Notes: generated by a model from the sequence alone, not told the origin. Positions 24,947 through 35,139 are shown, numbered from the stretch's first letter. The stretch is DNA of 64,000 nt from an uncultured Allomuricauda sp. (GCF_947499695.1 NZ_CANMPQ010000002.1:806001-870000), one strand, 5' to 3'. Numbers and translations are program-made.

Positions 24947-25387
24947 ATGACCATCAAACGCCTTATCCCAGAAGACTTGACCACAGACATGGAAAATCAA
25001 ATGGTGAACCTGTTTAAGCAGCTAAATCCTGATATAAGGCTCAATCCCTTGGCTAAGATGATGACCAATACGGACCAGTTGAGCTTGGTGTATTGCCAAG
25101 AGGGCAAACAAATTATCGGTATGGCCTCCATGGTTACTTACAGTGTACTTTCGGGCAGTAAAGGTTTGGTAGAAGATGTGGTGGTAGATGTCAACGCACG
25201 CGGCAAGGGCCTCGGCCGTAAACTTATGGAGCAACTGCTTAGCATAGCTGAACAAAAAGGGCTAACGGAGGTATTGCTCTTTACCGGCAACCATAGGCAA
25301 AGCGCCATCAGTTTATATACCAAATTGGGGTTTGTAAAATCGGAGAGCGGTATGTACCGTATAAAACTAAACCAAGGAGAAATGTAA
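24947..25387 (+). CDS. GNAT-family N-acetyltransferase
   Basis: 146 residues; the acetyl-CoA loop is visible as VEDVVVDVNARGKGLGRKLM (Q/RxxGxG/A type), with the C-terminal strand-helix SAISLYTKLGFVKS. Substrate unknown. It is a single-domain cytoplasmic enzyme, monocistronic or followed by the secreted gene at 25435. Confidence 0.88.
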   Translation: MTIKRLIPEDLTTDMENQMVNLFKQLNPDIRLNPLAKMMTNTDQLSLVYCQEGKQIIGMASMVTYSVLSGSKGLVEDVVVDVNARGKGLGRKLMEQLLSIAEQKGLTEVLLFTGNHRQSAISLYTKLGFVKSESGMYRIKLNQGEM

Positions 25388-25434
25388 CACGGGTTTTGAC
25401 TAACTTAGTGCTTCATACAATCAAAAACCATAAT

Positions 25435-26085
25435 ATGAAACCCATTTTTTACATGTTGGCCTTTTGCCTGTCCTTTGCAACATATGCCCAAACCCAAACC
25501 ATAGAATTTACACACTACGTATTTCCCGAATTTTCCGCAGGCTATGTATTGATGAAATCAGGGGAAAAGAAAGCAGCTATGCTCAATTATCATTCATTGC
25601 TTGAAGAGGTGGTTTTTGAAGATGCTCAGGGGAAAAGAGCGATTGCTGATGGAGAATTACCTCAGGTAGATACTGTTTATATTAGAGGTAGAAAGTTTTT
25701 TAGGTTGAACGAGATGTTTGTCGAGTTGGCACATCAATCAGATTATGATTTGTATATACAATATAAATGTGATATTAAATATCCAGGAAATGTAGGTGCT
25801 TTTGGGCAGACGTCCCAGACATCGTCTAACATATCCTATTCGCAGGTGGCTATTCAGGGAACTGCCTATGAACTAGCACTCCCCAGCGGTTACAAAACCA
25901 AACCTTATCAACATTATTGGATTAAGAAAGATGGCGAGCTTAACCAATTTAAAAACCTGAACCAATTACTAAAACTGTACAACGACAAGAAAAGTTTGGG
26001 CAAAGCCTTTATAAAAGAGCGCAAAATCAAGATCAGCAATACAAATGGGGTTGCCCAATTGGTAGCGTATCTAGAAATGGATTAG
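25435..26085 (+). CDS. Secreted hypothetical protein
   Basis: About 216 residues with a signal peptide (MKPIFYMLAFCLSFATYAQ). The mature part begins with strands (EFSAGYVLMKSGEKKAAMLNY) that look like a protein reporting a baseline value from a small beta barrel, of a type common in flavobacteria but without a named role. ATG at 25435 chosen because it starts the signal peptide. Confidence 0.65.
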   Translation: MKPIFYMLAFCLSFATYAQTQTIEFTHYVFPEFSAGYVLMKSGEKKAAMLNYHSLLEEVVFEDAQGKRAIADGELPQVDTVYIRGRKFFRLNEMFVELAHQSDYDLYIQYKCDIKYPGNVGAFGQTSQTSSNISYSQVAIQGTAYELALPSGYKTKPYQHYWIKKDGELNQFKNLNQLLKLYNDKKSLGKAFIKERKIKISNTNGVAQLVAYLEMD

Positions 26086-26090
26086 GTCTC

Positions 26091-26518
26091 ATGAAAACCT
26101 CCAGTTACATTCCAACCCTGAGGTCACCACTGTTTTTAAAAATTATCCTGACACCGTACAGGAGCAAATGAAAAAGCTACGACAATTGGTCTTGGAAGTG
26201 GCACAAGAAACTCCAGAGATCACCAAGCTCGAAGAAACCCTAAAATGGGGCGAACCTAGTTACATAGCACCAAAAGGCAGTACGCTTCGAATGGACTGGA
26301 AGGCCAAAAAACCCAGCCAGTATGCGTTCTATTTTCAATGTAGCAGCATGCTGGTTTCCACATTTAAAATGGTCTACGGAAACACGTTCAACTATGAGGG
26401 CAATCGGGCCATCGTGTTTAAACTGGAGGATAAACTCCCTGTGGAAGAGCTCAAAAATTGTATTCGAACCACTTTGCAATACCATAAGGTAAAGCATCTG
26501 CCCAGTTTAGGGTTGTAG
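26091..26518 (+). pseudogene. DUF1801 protein with an apparent one-base deletion after the start
   Basis: The reading frame from 26168 to 26518 is a DUF1801 (YdhG-like) domain: KLEETLKWGEPSYIAPKGST, YAFYFQCSSMLVSTFK and YEGNRAIVFKLEDKLPVEEL. Family homology continues upstream in the same frame (NPEVTTVFKNYPDTVQEQ from about 26114), but no start codon exists there. An ATG lies at 26091 in another frame: one extra A in the run after it (26094-26097) would give MKNLQLHSNPEV and restore the whole protein. It is either a real frameshift or a homopolymer sequencing error; a shorter product could start at 26168. Confidence 0.7.
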
Positions 26519-26578
26519 TGGTTCATAAGCCTTCGTTAAAAGCGCTTGCTTTTCTAATCAGCTTCTTATCTTAGTCCA

Positions 26579-27178
26579 ATGCAGAAGGCCTATCGTTTAG
26601 TTATTCTTGTTTTGTTGATGCATGAATTCACTTGGTCGCAAACCGATGCGTCTTCCTCAAATTTGGTAAAGGCTGCACTTGAACTCACGCAACAACAAGT
26701 GACTTACGATGGCAGTTATTTTTCCATTCCCTACCCCAATGGTGATGTGCCAGAAGGTAAGGGCGTCTGTACCGATGTGGTCATTCGGGCCTACCGAAAA
26801 GTAGGAATTGATCTGCAAAAAGAAGTGCACATGGATATGAAGGCCAACTTCAGCATCTATCCGAAGATTTGGGGTCTTTCTCGAACCGATATCAACATAG
26901 ATCATCGTCGTGTGCCAAACCTTATGACCTATTTTAAACGTCAAGGAGCTGAAAAACCGATTACAAGCCAAGCCAAGGACTACCTTCCTGGAGATATCGT
27001 TTGTTGGAATTTGGGAGGTGCCATTACCCATATCGGTATTGTAGTAGATGAAAAATCCCGCGACGGAAAACGACATTTGATTGTACACAACATCGGTCGT
27101 GGGCAGGTGATGGAAGACATTCTTTTCGATTTTAAGATAATCGGGCACTATACCTATAACCCTGACCCCACAAACTAG
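26579..27178 (+). CDS. Secreted DUF1287 family protein
   Basis: 199 residues with a signal peptide (RLVILVLLMHEFTWSQ), then an NlpC/P60-like papain fold of the DUF1287/YijF type: GVCTDVVIRAYRKVGIDLQ with the candidate catalytic Cys, PGDIVCWNL, and ITHIGIVV with the His. Likely a periplasmic cysteine amidase or peptidase acting on cell-wall peptides. It is 6 bases upstream of the DUF4442 gene. Confidence 0.82.
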   Translation: MQKAYRLVILVLLMHEFTWSQTDASSSNLVKAALELTQQQVTYDGSYFSIPYPNGDVPEGKGVCTDVVIRAYRKVGIDLQKEVHMDMKANFSIYPKIWGLSRTDINIDHRRVPNLMTYFKRQGAEKPITSQAKDYLPGDIVCWNLGGAITHIGIVVDEKSRDGKRHLIVHNIGRGQVMEDILFDFKIIGHYTYNPDPTN

Positions 27179-27184
27179 CAGACT

Positions 27185-27709
27185 ATGTCCATGTATCAGA
27201 CCATAGCGAATTACAGTGCCAAGTTTTTTAAAAAGAACGTCTTGTTCAAATATGGATTCAATCTGTCACCCATGTATCGACGAAGTACGGGCAGAATCAC
27301 TTTTGTTTCGGAAGATTTGATGACTGTTACGATGAAACTTCCCATTAGCTATAAAAACCGGAACTACGTGAACACCATTTTTGGAGGCAGTATGTTTTCA
27401 GCCGCTGATCCTATACCTATGGTACAACTTATGAATCTGTTGGGTTCGGATTATGTGGTTTGGGATAAATCTGCAGAGGTTTTCTTTAAACGCCCTGCCA
27501 AGGAAACCCTCTATGCAGAGTTCCAATATACATTGGAAGAGCTGGAGGAAATCAAAGCCAAAGTGACCCAACAAAATGAATTGGAAATCGTAAAAACAAC
27601 GAATCTCACCAATAAGGACCAAAGCAAAATATTCTGCCAAGTAAAGAAGACCATTTACATTGCGGACAAGGCCTATTTTAAACAAAAAAGGGCCCGAAAA
27701 CGAGCTTGA
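27185..27709 (+). CDS. DUF4442 hotdog-fold protein
   Basis: 174 residues; YVNTIFGGSMFSAADPIPMV is the hotdog helix region of DUF4442, and the C-terminal tail is basic. Members are thioesterase-like but usually lack known substrates. It lies 6 bases after the DUF1287 gene. Confidence 0.8.
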   Translation: MSMYQTIANYSAKFFKKNVLFKYGFNLSPMYRRSTGRITFVSEDLMTVTMKLPISYKNRNYVNTIFGGSMFSAADPIPMVQLMNLLGSDYVVWDKSAEVFFKRPAKETLYAEFQYTLEELEEIKAKVTQQNELEIVKTTNLTNKDQSKIFCQVKKTIYIADKAYFKQKRARKRA

Positions 27710-27790
27710 AAACTGTCCTGATTGTAGTATATTGTACAGACTAATACGGAGAATTACTATTCCGTTCCGACTAATTCAAAACAACAACCT

Positions 27791-29458
27791 ATGACCGATT
27801 TGGAAATTGCCAAAGGTGTTACCCTACAACCTATTTCGAACATTGCTGAAAAATTTGGAATCGACTCCGATTCCATAGAAATGTATGGCAAGCACAAGGC
27901 CAAACTACCTTTGAACGCCATCGATAAGAAAAGGGCAGAGAAGAGCAACCTTATTTTAGTATCCGCTATTTCTCCGACACCTGCAGGTGAGGGTAAGACC
28001 ACTATGTCTATTGGTTTAACTGAGGGTTTAAATCGGTTGGGGAAGAAAACAACTGTGGTACTTCGCGAACCTTCATTGGGCCCCGTTTTTGGGATTAAAG
28101 GCGGCGCCACCGGAGGTGGACATTCCCAAGTGCTTCCCATGGAGGATATCAATTTGCATTTTACAGGAGATTTTGCGGCTATTGAAAAAGCACATAATCT
28201 ACTCTCCGCGGTTATCGACAACAATATTCAAAGCAAAACAAGGTCATTGCGATTAGATCCTAGGACCATCGGTTGGAAACGTGTAATGGATATGAACGAC
28301 CGTTCGCTGCGCCATGTAATTGTAGGTTTGGGCGGAACTACTTCAGGGATTCCCAGGGAAACAGGTTTTGACATTACCGCTGCTTCAGAAATTATGGCGA
28401 TTCTTTGCCTGGCAGAAAACCTAAGTGACTTGAAAAAAAGGCTGGGGAGCATTTTCATCGGATATACTTTTGACAAGGAACCTATTTATGCACGGGACCT
28501 AAATGCAGAAGGAGCAATGGCAGCCCTTTTAAAGGATGCCATAAAACCGAATCTTGTACAGACCATGGAAGGAAATCCTGCCATTATTCATGGTGGACCA
28601 TTTGCCAATATTGCACAGGGCACGAATTCAGTGATTGCAACCCGAATGGGGATGACCTATTCCGACTATACCGTTACGGAAGCTGGTTTTGGATTTGATC
28701 TGGGCGCGGAAAAATTTTTTGATATCAAATGTCAAAGCGCAGGACTCAAACCAAAGGCCGTTGTACTCACCGCAACTATTCGTGCATTAAAATATCATGG
28801 AGGAGCAGATTTAAAGTCGTTGACCGAACCGAATGTAGAGGCCCTTAAAAAAGGATTACCCAATCTGGAAAAACATTTGGAAAATATAGCCAAGTTCAAC
28901 GTGGTTCCTGTTATTTCCATCAACAGATTCGTAACCGATACGGATGAGGAAATTGCCACGATAAAAGAATTGGCAGCATCCAAAGGTGTTCGTGTGGCCT
29001 TAGCCGAAGTTTGGGCCAAAGGTGGAGAAGGTGCTGAGGAGTTGGCGCAACATGTCATTGATATTGTGGAATCTAATGCTTCAGATTTTACGCCTTTATA
29101 CAGTTGGGAATCCAGTGTTATGGACAAAATTGCAACCATTGCCACTGAAATTTATGGAGCGGAACATGTAGATTACACTTCCAAAGCGAAAGCACATTTG
29201 CGAAAAATTTCCAATTTAGGATTGGATCATCTACCAGTTTGTATTGCAAAAACCCAAAAGTCGCTATCGGATAATCCCAAGTTGCTTGGGCGCCCAAAAG
29301 ACTTCATCATTACCGTTCGGGAAATCGAAATTGCTGTTGGAGCCGGATTTTTGGTCCCGATAACTGGTGACATTATGCGAATGCCGGGCTTACCGGCCCA
29401 TCCATCATCAGAAGGGATTGATGTAAACGATGATGGTGAGATAACGGGTCTGTTCTAA
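27791..29458 (+). CDS. fhs: Formate-tetrahydrofolate ligase
   Basis: 555 residues, full length for the family. ATP site SPTPAGEGKTT (about 58-68), the conserved SLGPVFGIKGGATGGGHSQV segment, EAGFGFDLGAEKF, and the C-terminal GDIMRMPGLPAHP. It makes 10-formyl-THF from formate, ATP and THF for purine and one-carbon supply. It converges with glyQS, 10 bases apart; glycine and one-carbon metabolism meet in the pair. Confidence 0.96.
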   Translation: MTDLEIAKGVTLQPISNIAEKFGIDSDSIEMYGKHKAKLPLNAIDKKRAEKSNLILVSAISPTPAGEGKTTMSIGLTEGLNRLGKKTTVVLREPSLGPVFGIKGGATGGGHSQVLPMEDINLHFTGDFAAIEKAHNLLSAVIDNNIQSKTRSLRLDPRTIGWKRVMDMNDRSLRHVIVGLGGTTSGIPRETGFDITAASEIMAILCLAENLSDLKKRLGSIFIGYTFDKEPIYARDLNAEGAMAALLKDAIKPNLVQTMEGNPAIIHGGPFANIAQGTNSVIATRMGMTYSDYTVTEAGFGFDLGAEKFFDIKCQSAGLKPKAVVLTATIRALKYHGGADLKSLTEPNVEALKKGLPNLEKHLENIAKFNVVPVISINRFVTDTDEEIATIKELAASKGVRVALAEVWAKGGEGAEELAQHVIDIVESNASDFTPLYSWESSVMDKIATIATEIYGAEHVDYTSKAKAHLRKISNLGLDHLPVCIAKTQKSLSDNPKLLGRPKDFIITVREIEIAVGAGFLVPITGDIMRMPGLPAHPSSEGIDVNDDGEITGLF

Positions 29459-29468
29459 ATCCTAGAAA

Positions 29469-31010
29469 TTAGATACGCTGTAACCAATAGCGCATGTCAA
29501 CTTCTTTTGAAATGATTCCTTTGACTTCCGTAAGCTTCACACGTTGTTGTTCCATGGTATCGCGATGACGGATGGTAACGGTATCATCCTCCAAAGTTTG
29601 ATGGTCGACCGTAATACAGAAAGGCGTACCTGCTGCATCTTGACGTCGGTAACGACGGCCAACAGCATCCTTTTCATCATAGCTTACATTAAAATCCCAT
29701 TTTAAATCATCAATGAGTTTGTGAGCTACTTCTGGCAGGCCATCTCGTTTTAATAATGGCAACACCGCTGCTTTGGTCGGCGCTAACACCGCTGGGAGTT
29801 TAAGCACAGTTCGCGTCGTACCGTTTTCCAATTCTTCCTCTTTTAATGAGTTTGAAAAAACAGCCAAGAACATTCGATCTAAACCAATCGAAGTTTCGAG
29901 TACGTAAGGCACATAACTTTTATTTTCCTCGGGGTCGAAATATTGTAATTTCTTACCTGAAAATTCTTCGTGTTGACTTAAATCGAAATCGGTACGGGAA
30001 TGGATACCCTCCAATTCCTTGAATCCGAACGGAAACTTGAATTCAATGTCGGCTGCCGCGTCGGCATAGTGTGCTAGTTTTTCATGATCATGAAAACGAT
30101 AATTGTCTTTACCCATTCCTAAAGAAAGGTGCCAGTTCAATCGCTTTTCTTTCCATTTTTCATACCACTCCTGCTGCGTTCCAGGTTTGATGAAATATTG
30201 CATTTCCATCTGTTCAAACTCCCGCATTCGGAAGATAAATTGACGGGCTACTATTTCATTACGAAAGGCTTTTCCAGTCTGGGCAATTCCAAACGGGATT
30301 TTCATTCGTCCTGTTTTCTGCACATTCAAGAAGTTGACAAAGATCCCTTGAGCGGTCTCTGGCCTTAAATATAAATCCATGGCAGAATCTGCTGAAGCAC
30401 CCAATTTGGTTCCGAACATTAAATTGAATTGCTTAACGTCCGTCCAATTTTTAGATCCGGAAAGTGGACAGGCAATTTCTAACTCTTCAATCAATGCCTT
30501 TACATCAGCCAAATCTTCGTTTTCCAATGATTTGCCCAAACGTTTCAGGATTCCATCACCTTTAGCCTTATAATCCAGAACACGTTGGTTAGTAGCCAAG
30601 AATTGCTCTTTGTCAAAACTGTCTCCAAAACGTTTGGCAGCTTTCTTGACTTCCTTATCTATTTTAGCCTCAATTTTGGCGACATGGTCTTCGACCAAAA
30701 CATCGGCACGATATCTTTTTTTGGAATCTTTATTATCAATCAGGGGGTCGTTAAAAGCATCTACATGTCCAGAAGCTTTCCAGGTGGTGGGGTGCATAAA
30801 AATGGCCGCGTCAATTCCAACGATGTTGTCGTTCAATTGCACCATGGCTTGCCACCAATATTCGCGAATGTTCTTTTTTAGCTCTACTCCGTTCTGTGCA
30901 TAGTCATACACAGCACTCAGTCCGTCATAAATCTCACTGGATTGGAATACATAACCGTATTCCTTTGCATGGGAGATTACCTTCTTAAAAATGTCTTCTT
31001 GATTTGCCAT
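29469..31010 (-). CDS. glyQS: Glycine-tRNA ligase, single-chain (class II)
   Basis: 513 residues of the alpha2 GlyRS type. Motif 2 is FRNEIVARQFIFRMREFEQ, preceded by LYLRPETAQGIFVNF; motif 3 is SIGLDRMFLAV; the C-terminal anticodon-binding domain opens LPAVLAPTKAAVLPL. ATG at 31010 starts MANQEDIFKKVI as in relatives. Essential housekeeping gene. Confidence 0.96.
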   Translation of the reverse strand: MANQEDIFKKVISHAKEYGYVFQSSEIYDGLSAVYDYAQNGVELKKNIREYWWQAMVQLNDNIVGIDAAIFMHPTTWKASGHVDAFNDPLIDNKDSKKRYRADVLVEDHVAKIEAKIDKEVKKAAKRFGDSFDKEQFLATNQRVLDYKAKGDGILKRLGKSLENEDLADVKALIEELEIACPLSGSKNWTDVKQFNLMFGTKLGASADSAMDLYLRPETAQGIFVNFLNVQKTGRMKIPFGIAQTGKAFRNEIVARQFIFRMREFEQMEMQYFIKPGTQQEWYEKWKEKRLNWHLSLGMGKDNYRFHDHEKLAHYADAAADIEFKFPFGFKELEGIHSRTDFDLSQHEEFSGKKLQYFDPEENKSYVPYVLETSIGLDRMFLAVFSNSLKEEELENGTTRTVLKLPAVLAPTKAAVLPLLKRDGLPEVAHKLIDDLKWDFNVSYDEKDAVGRRYRRQDAAGTPFCITVDHQTLEDDTVTIRHRDTMEQQRVKLTEVKGIISKEVDMRYWLQRI

Positions 31011-31046
31011 TGCGCAAAAATAGAATTTTGCCCAAAAAGAAAAGCG

Positions 31047-31943
31047 CTATTTTAGTTGAAATTCAGTAGAAGCCAATAATCTTTCGTCCTCAAATACATT
31101 AAGGGTGTAAATTCCTTCGGAAAGCGAAGCTTCGGGAACGGTAATTGCGTCACAAACACTAATTTCCTTTCCGGTATAGATTATTTCCACCTTCTTGCTA
31201 TACGTGTTCCCACTTACGGAAATGGTAGTTGCATTATCTTCGATAACCGCCATATTGGGGTCCAAGAATTGAAGATATAGGACTTTAACATCACCTTCTT
31301 CTCCAGGATTTGCTAAAATGGTGACACAACCCCTAAGCTTTTCTATGGTGGAGGCTTTGTTGGTTTTTAAAGGTCTTCCGGCACGGAGTCGAAAACCACT
31401 ACCTTCAGCATCTTGAAGCTTTAGATAACTTTTAATTTTTAATTCCCTAGCCAATTCTTTATTGGTCTCGCGCAATAAAGATTCAGCCTGTTCCATAGAA
31501 CTTGCCCTACCTCTGGCATCTTCCAATTGCTTTCGGGTCTCTTCAAACCGGTTGGCCAGCAAGCTATTGTTATATCGTAAAAAGTTGTTTTTAAGTTTAA
31601 GACTATCGAACCCGATTTCCAACATACGGAGCTCTTTTCGGGTCTCTTTTAGTTTGGTAAGGCTAAAGTTCAATCTACCAACAGAATCCAATAACTGTTG
31701 CACCCTAAAACGGGAGGTCTGCAGCTCAATTTCATTCACTTCATTTAAACCCGACAAACGATCTACTTCGGCTTTCATAAGTGTTAAATCCTTAACCAAA
31801 AGCGATTTTTCCTGCTCCAAAAATGTCATTTGATTTTTGGATTGGGCATAACTATAATAGAAAGCGATAAGAATGCCTACGATTACTGCGACAAGCGCTG
31901 CAAAGATAATCTTGTAGTTGAAATTGTTATCTTGGGCATTCAT
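31047..31943 (-). CDS. Inner-membrane protein with long coiled coil
   Basis: About 298 residues: one N-terminal membrane helix (about 11-33), a coiled coil (about 36-150; heptads rich in Leu, Glu, Lys and Arg), then a C-terminal beta domain of about 120 residues (CVTILANPGEEGDVKVLYLQF). ATG at 31943 preferred over 31952. The family is a common but unnamed flavobacterial one. It lies between glyQS and comF, divergent from the latter. Confidence 0.65.
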   Translation of the reverse strand: MNAQDNNFNYKIIFAALVAVIVGILIAFYYSYAQSKNQMTFLEQEKSLLVKDLTLMKAEVDRLSGLNEVNEIELQTSRFRVQQLLDSVGRLNFSLTKLKETRKELRMLEIGFDSLKLKNNFLRYNNSLLANRFEETRKQLEDARGRASSMEQAESLLRETNKELARELKIKSYLKLQDAEGSGFRLRAGRPLKTNKASTIEKLRGCVTILANPGEEGDVKVLYLQFLDPNMAVIEDNATTISVSGNTYSKKVEIIYTGKEISVCDAITVPEASLSEGIYTLNVFEDERLLASTEFQLK

Positions 31944-31978
31944 GGGGGTCAATTGGGCTTCAGTAATGCGTATAAGAC

Positions 31979-32686
31979 TTGATCGATAAGTTGGCTAAGA
32001 TACTAAACGAGATTAACAACATCCTATTGCCAAGGGTATGTTTTGGATGTAATGCGCAATTATCCAGAGGAGAAAACATTTTGTGTGCCGTTTGTCGACA
32101 TGAAATGCCACTCACCGATTATAACTTCTCTGATGAAAACCCCGTAGACCGTGTATTTTATGGGAGGATTCCTATAAAAAAAGCAGCTTCTTTCCTGTTT
32201 TTTACCAAAAATGGGATTGTAAAACAGCTACTACACTATTTAAAATACAAAAATCAAGAAGGAGTTGGTGCGTTTTTAGGTGACTGGTGTGGCGCTTTTA
32301 TGGAAAACGAAAAGGACCTTAAGTCGGTCGATGTAGTTGTACCTGTTCCACTTCATGTCAAAAAGCGAAAGAAACGAGGATATAATCAGGTGACTTTGTT
32401 TGCAAAACGGATTTCAAATGCCCTTGAAGCTGAATATCGAGATGATATTCTAGTAAAGGTGAACAATACCAAAACACAGACCAAAAAAGGCCGGCTTTTA
32501 CGCTGGGAAAATGCTCAGGAGGTTTTTGAGGTAAATACTACTGTAAAGAAAGACTTTCAGCATATTTTACTGGTGGACGATGTGATTACGACTGGGGCAA
32601 CGATAGAAGCTTGTGCAAAAAAATTACATACACTAGGGAACGTTTCAATTTCTGTGCTTAGCATGGCGGTGGTGCCCAAGGGTTAA
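31979..32686 (+). CDS. ComF-family phosphoribosyltransferase-like protein
   Basis: 235 residues: an N-terminal zinc ribbon with Cys21, Cys24, Cys36 and Cys39, then a type I phosphoribosyltransferase domain with the PRPP motif LLVDDVITTGAT. ComF proteins act in DNA uptake and single-strand DNA handling in naturally competent bacteria. The start is TTG at 31979; no ATG fits. It is divergent from the coiled-coil gene with a 35-base gap. Confidence 0.88.
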   Translation: MIDKLAKILNEINNILLPRVCFGCNAQLSRGENILCAVCRHEMPLTDYNFSDENPVDRVFYGRIPIKKAASFLFFTKNGIVKQLLHYLKYKNQEGVGAFLGDWCGAFMENEKDLKSVDVVVPVPLHVKKRKKRGYNQVTLFAKRISNALEAEYRDDILVKVNNTKTQTKKGRLLRWENAQEVFEVNTTVKKDFQHILLVDDVITTGATIEACAKKLHTLGNVSISVLSMAVVPKG

Positions 32687-32751
32687 AATTGTATAAATCC
32701 TTGGTTTCAATTTTTAAATTAGTTGTTTCTTTGCCCTACACTTGTTTTTCA

Positions 32752-34371
32752 ATGCGGTACTTAAAAAAACTGTTGAGTCTTTCCTTTCTTTTTCTAATGG
32801 TTTTGGCGCTTTGGCAATGTGCCAAAAGAGGAACTCCAACGGGTGGACCAAAAGATGAAACTCCACCTGTCCTTATTCGAACGGAGCCCGAGAATTTTTC
32901 GATAAACTTTAAGGCAAAGGAAATTCGGTTGTATTTTGATGAGTTCATCAAACTCAAGGATGTCCAAAATCAGATGATTGTTTCTCCACCGTTAAAATAT
33001 CCACCGGAGGTTACTCCTTTAGGAGGTGCCAGTAAGTATATACAAGTGGTGATAAAGGATACCTTAAGGGAAAACACTACATACACCATTAATTTTGGAC
33101 AAAGTATTACCGATAACAATGAGGGCAATCCGAATAGTTTTTTGAGCTATGTGTTTTCCACAGGAGATTACATTGATTCACTGACGTTGTCCGGTGCAGT
33201 GAAAGATGCATTTAATAGGAAAGCCGACGAATTTGTAAGTGTAATGCTCTATGAATTGGATACGGCCTATACAGACTCCACCATTTACAAAACTCCACCC
33301 AACTACATCACCAATACTTTGGATAGTGTACCCTTTTTTGAACTTAAAAACCTAAAAGCGGGCGAATATGCTTTGATTGCGGTAAAGGATATCAACAAGA
33401 ACAATATATTTGACCAGCGACAGGACAAAATTGGCTTTTTACAGGATACCATTTCCCTTCCGACCGATTCAATCTATTTGCTCAATCTTTTTCAAGAACT
33501 CCCAGATTATAGTGTTTCGGTCCCTAGTTATATTGCCAAGAATCACATCATATTTGGTTACCAAGGAGATTACAAGGATATTGAGATAAGTGCTCTTACC
33601 ACACTTCCCGATTCTGTAAAAACGGTAATCTTAAAGGATAGGGAAAAAGACACCTTGGATTATTGGCTGACACCAACGGATATCGACTCTATTATCTTTA
33701 CAGTGGCCAACAAGAATAGAGAGTCCATTGATACTTTTACGGTAAAGACAAGAAAGCTACCATTAGATTCTTTAAGATTGGGAACAAGTGTTTCAAGAAA
33801 TTTGGGATTTGAAGATACCTTTAGCATTTTGGCGAGCACTCCCATTACAGGCGTAGATTCTTCAAAAATCGCGTTGTTTATAAGTGACTCGATCAGTTCT
33901 CCCTTTTCTTTTGCCTTGGATACGGTACAGAATAAGGTGGATTTTGATTTTTCCATTGAACCCAACCAAAGCTATTCTCTTGAATTGATGCCTGGGGCAG
34001 TTACCGATTTCTTTGGCATACAAAACGATTCGCTCAACTATCGATTCTCCACCCAAGGCTATGCAGATTTTGGCAATTTAAGGTTGAATGTTGGTGGAGC
34101 GGTCACGTATCCGCTGATTGTACAACTAACAGATGAAGCCGGAGAGACTAAACGAGAGATTTATACTGATAAACCGATACCGTTCGAATTCAATAATCTT
34201 GAACCTAGCAAATACATGATTCGGGTAATCTTTGATGCAAATGGAAATGGGATTTGGGATACTGGGAGTTATCTCAATAAAATGCAACCGGAAAAGGTGA
34301 GTTACTATCCCGATGTTATCGACGTCAGGGCGAATTGGGAACTGGAACAGTTATTTGTTATTTCAGAGTAA
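32752..34371 (+). CDS. Ig-like domain lipoprotein
   Basis: About 539 residues; signal LSFLFLMVLALWQC with the lipidated Cys, then KRGTPTGGPKDETPP and a Big_5-type Ig-like domain (KEIRLYFDEFIKLKDVQNQM), followed by several beta-rich segments. It is a well-known outer-membrane lipoprotein type of Bacteroidota with a role that is not established. ATG at 32752 is chosen from the signal peptide; the frame begins 21 codons earlier. Its 3' end overlaps the next gene (minus strand) by 14 bases. Confidence 0.82.
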   Translation: MRYLKKLLSLSFLFLMVLALWQCAKRGTPTGGPKDETPPVLIRTEPENFSINFKAKEIRLYFDEFIKLKDVQNQMIVSPPLKYPPEVTPLGGASKYIQVVIKDTLRENTTYTINFGQSITDNNEGNPNSFLSYVFSTGDYIDSLTLSGAVKDAFNRKADEFVSVMLYELDTAYTDSTIYKTPPNYITNTLDSVPFFELKNLKAGEYALIAVKDINKNNIFDQRQDKIGFLQDTISLPTDSIYLLNLFQELPDYSVSVPSYIAKNHIIFGYQGDYKDIEISALTTLPDSVKTVILKDREKDTLDYWLTPTDIDSIIFTVANKNRESIDTFTVKTRKLPLDSLRLGTSVSRNLGFEDTFSILASTPITGVDSSKIALFISDSISSPFSFALDTVQNKVDFDFSIEPNQSYSLELMPGAVTDFFGIQNDSLNYRFSTQGYADFGNLRLNVGGAVTYPLIVQLTDEAGETKREIYTDKPIPFEFNNLEPSKYMIRVIFDANGNGIWDTGSYLNKMQPEKVSYYPDVIDVRANWELEQLFVISE

Positions 34372-35131
34372 AGGCATCCCTGTCATCTAAAAACTTAAGT
34401 TTTTCCCTTGTTGAAATAATATGTTCTTTGTCCAAGGTTGCGTAAACAACCTCTTCCTTTTCAGAGTAGGCTACTTGGTTTCCTAAAACATCATACACGG
34501 CAGAATGTCCAGAGTATTCATATCCCAACCCATCAGAACCGACACGGTTCACTCCAATACAATAGGCCATGTTTTCAATAGCTCTAGCTTTTAAAAGCGT
34601 ATCCCAAGCTTGAATTCTTGGAGTAGGCCAATTGGCCACATAAAGCAAGGCATCATAATTTTCCACATTTCTTGCCCAAACGGGAAAACGTAAATCGTAG
34701 CAGATCAAAGGGAATAATTTGAAACCCTTGTAATCGATAGTTAATTTCGAATCACCGGCTTTATACACTTTATGCTCTCCTGCCAGGGTAAATGTGTGCC
34801 TCTTGTCATAGGATTGGAATTCCCCATTAGGATGGACAAAAACCAAGCGATTATAATTTTTCCCATCTTCGAAAAAGGCAATGCTGCCAACTATTGCGAT
34901 ATCTTTTTCCTTTGCTTTCTTTTGCATCCATTCGATGGTTCGAATGCCTTCATTCACATCTATATGACCAGGATTCATGGTAAACCCTGTGGTGAACATT
35001 TCAGGAAGCACTATAAGATCAACCTCTCTAGAAATTGCCTCGATTTTTTCGGAGAACATTGTTCTATTCGCTCCAGGGTTTTCCCAAATTAGAGGAGATT
35101 GAATTAGGGCTAGATTCAATTTTTGGTTCAT
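34358..35131 (-). CDS. Nitrilase-family omega-amidase (YafV/NIT2-like)
   Basis: 257 residues with the triad Glu44 (LPEMFTTGF), Lys110 (YDKRHTF) and Cys144 (PLICYDLRFP), as in omega-amidases that hydrolyse 2-oxosuccinamate and 2-oxoglutaramate. It is cytosolic. The set with the NUDIX and ankyrin genes on the same strand may be a run-on operon. The convergent overlap with the lipoprotein gene implies shared termination sequence. Confidence 0.88.
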   Translation of the reverse strand: MNQKLNLALIQSPLIWENPGANRTMFSEKIEAISREVDLIVLPEMFTTGFTMNPGHIDVNEGIRTIEWMQKKAKEKDIAIVGSIAFFEDGKNYNRLVFVHPNGEFQSYDKRHTFTLAGEHKVYKAGDSKLTIDYKGFKLFPLICYDLRFPVWARNVENYDALLYVANWPTPRIQAWDTLLKARAIENMAYCIGVNRVGSDGLGYEYSGHSAVYDVLGNQVAYSEKEEVVYATLDKEHIISTREKLKFLDDRDAFTLK

Positions 35132-35139
35132 AGCTTTTA

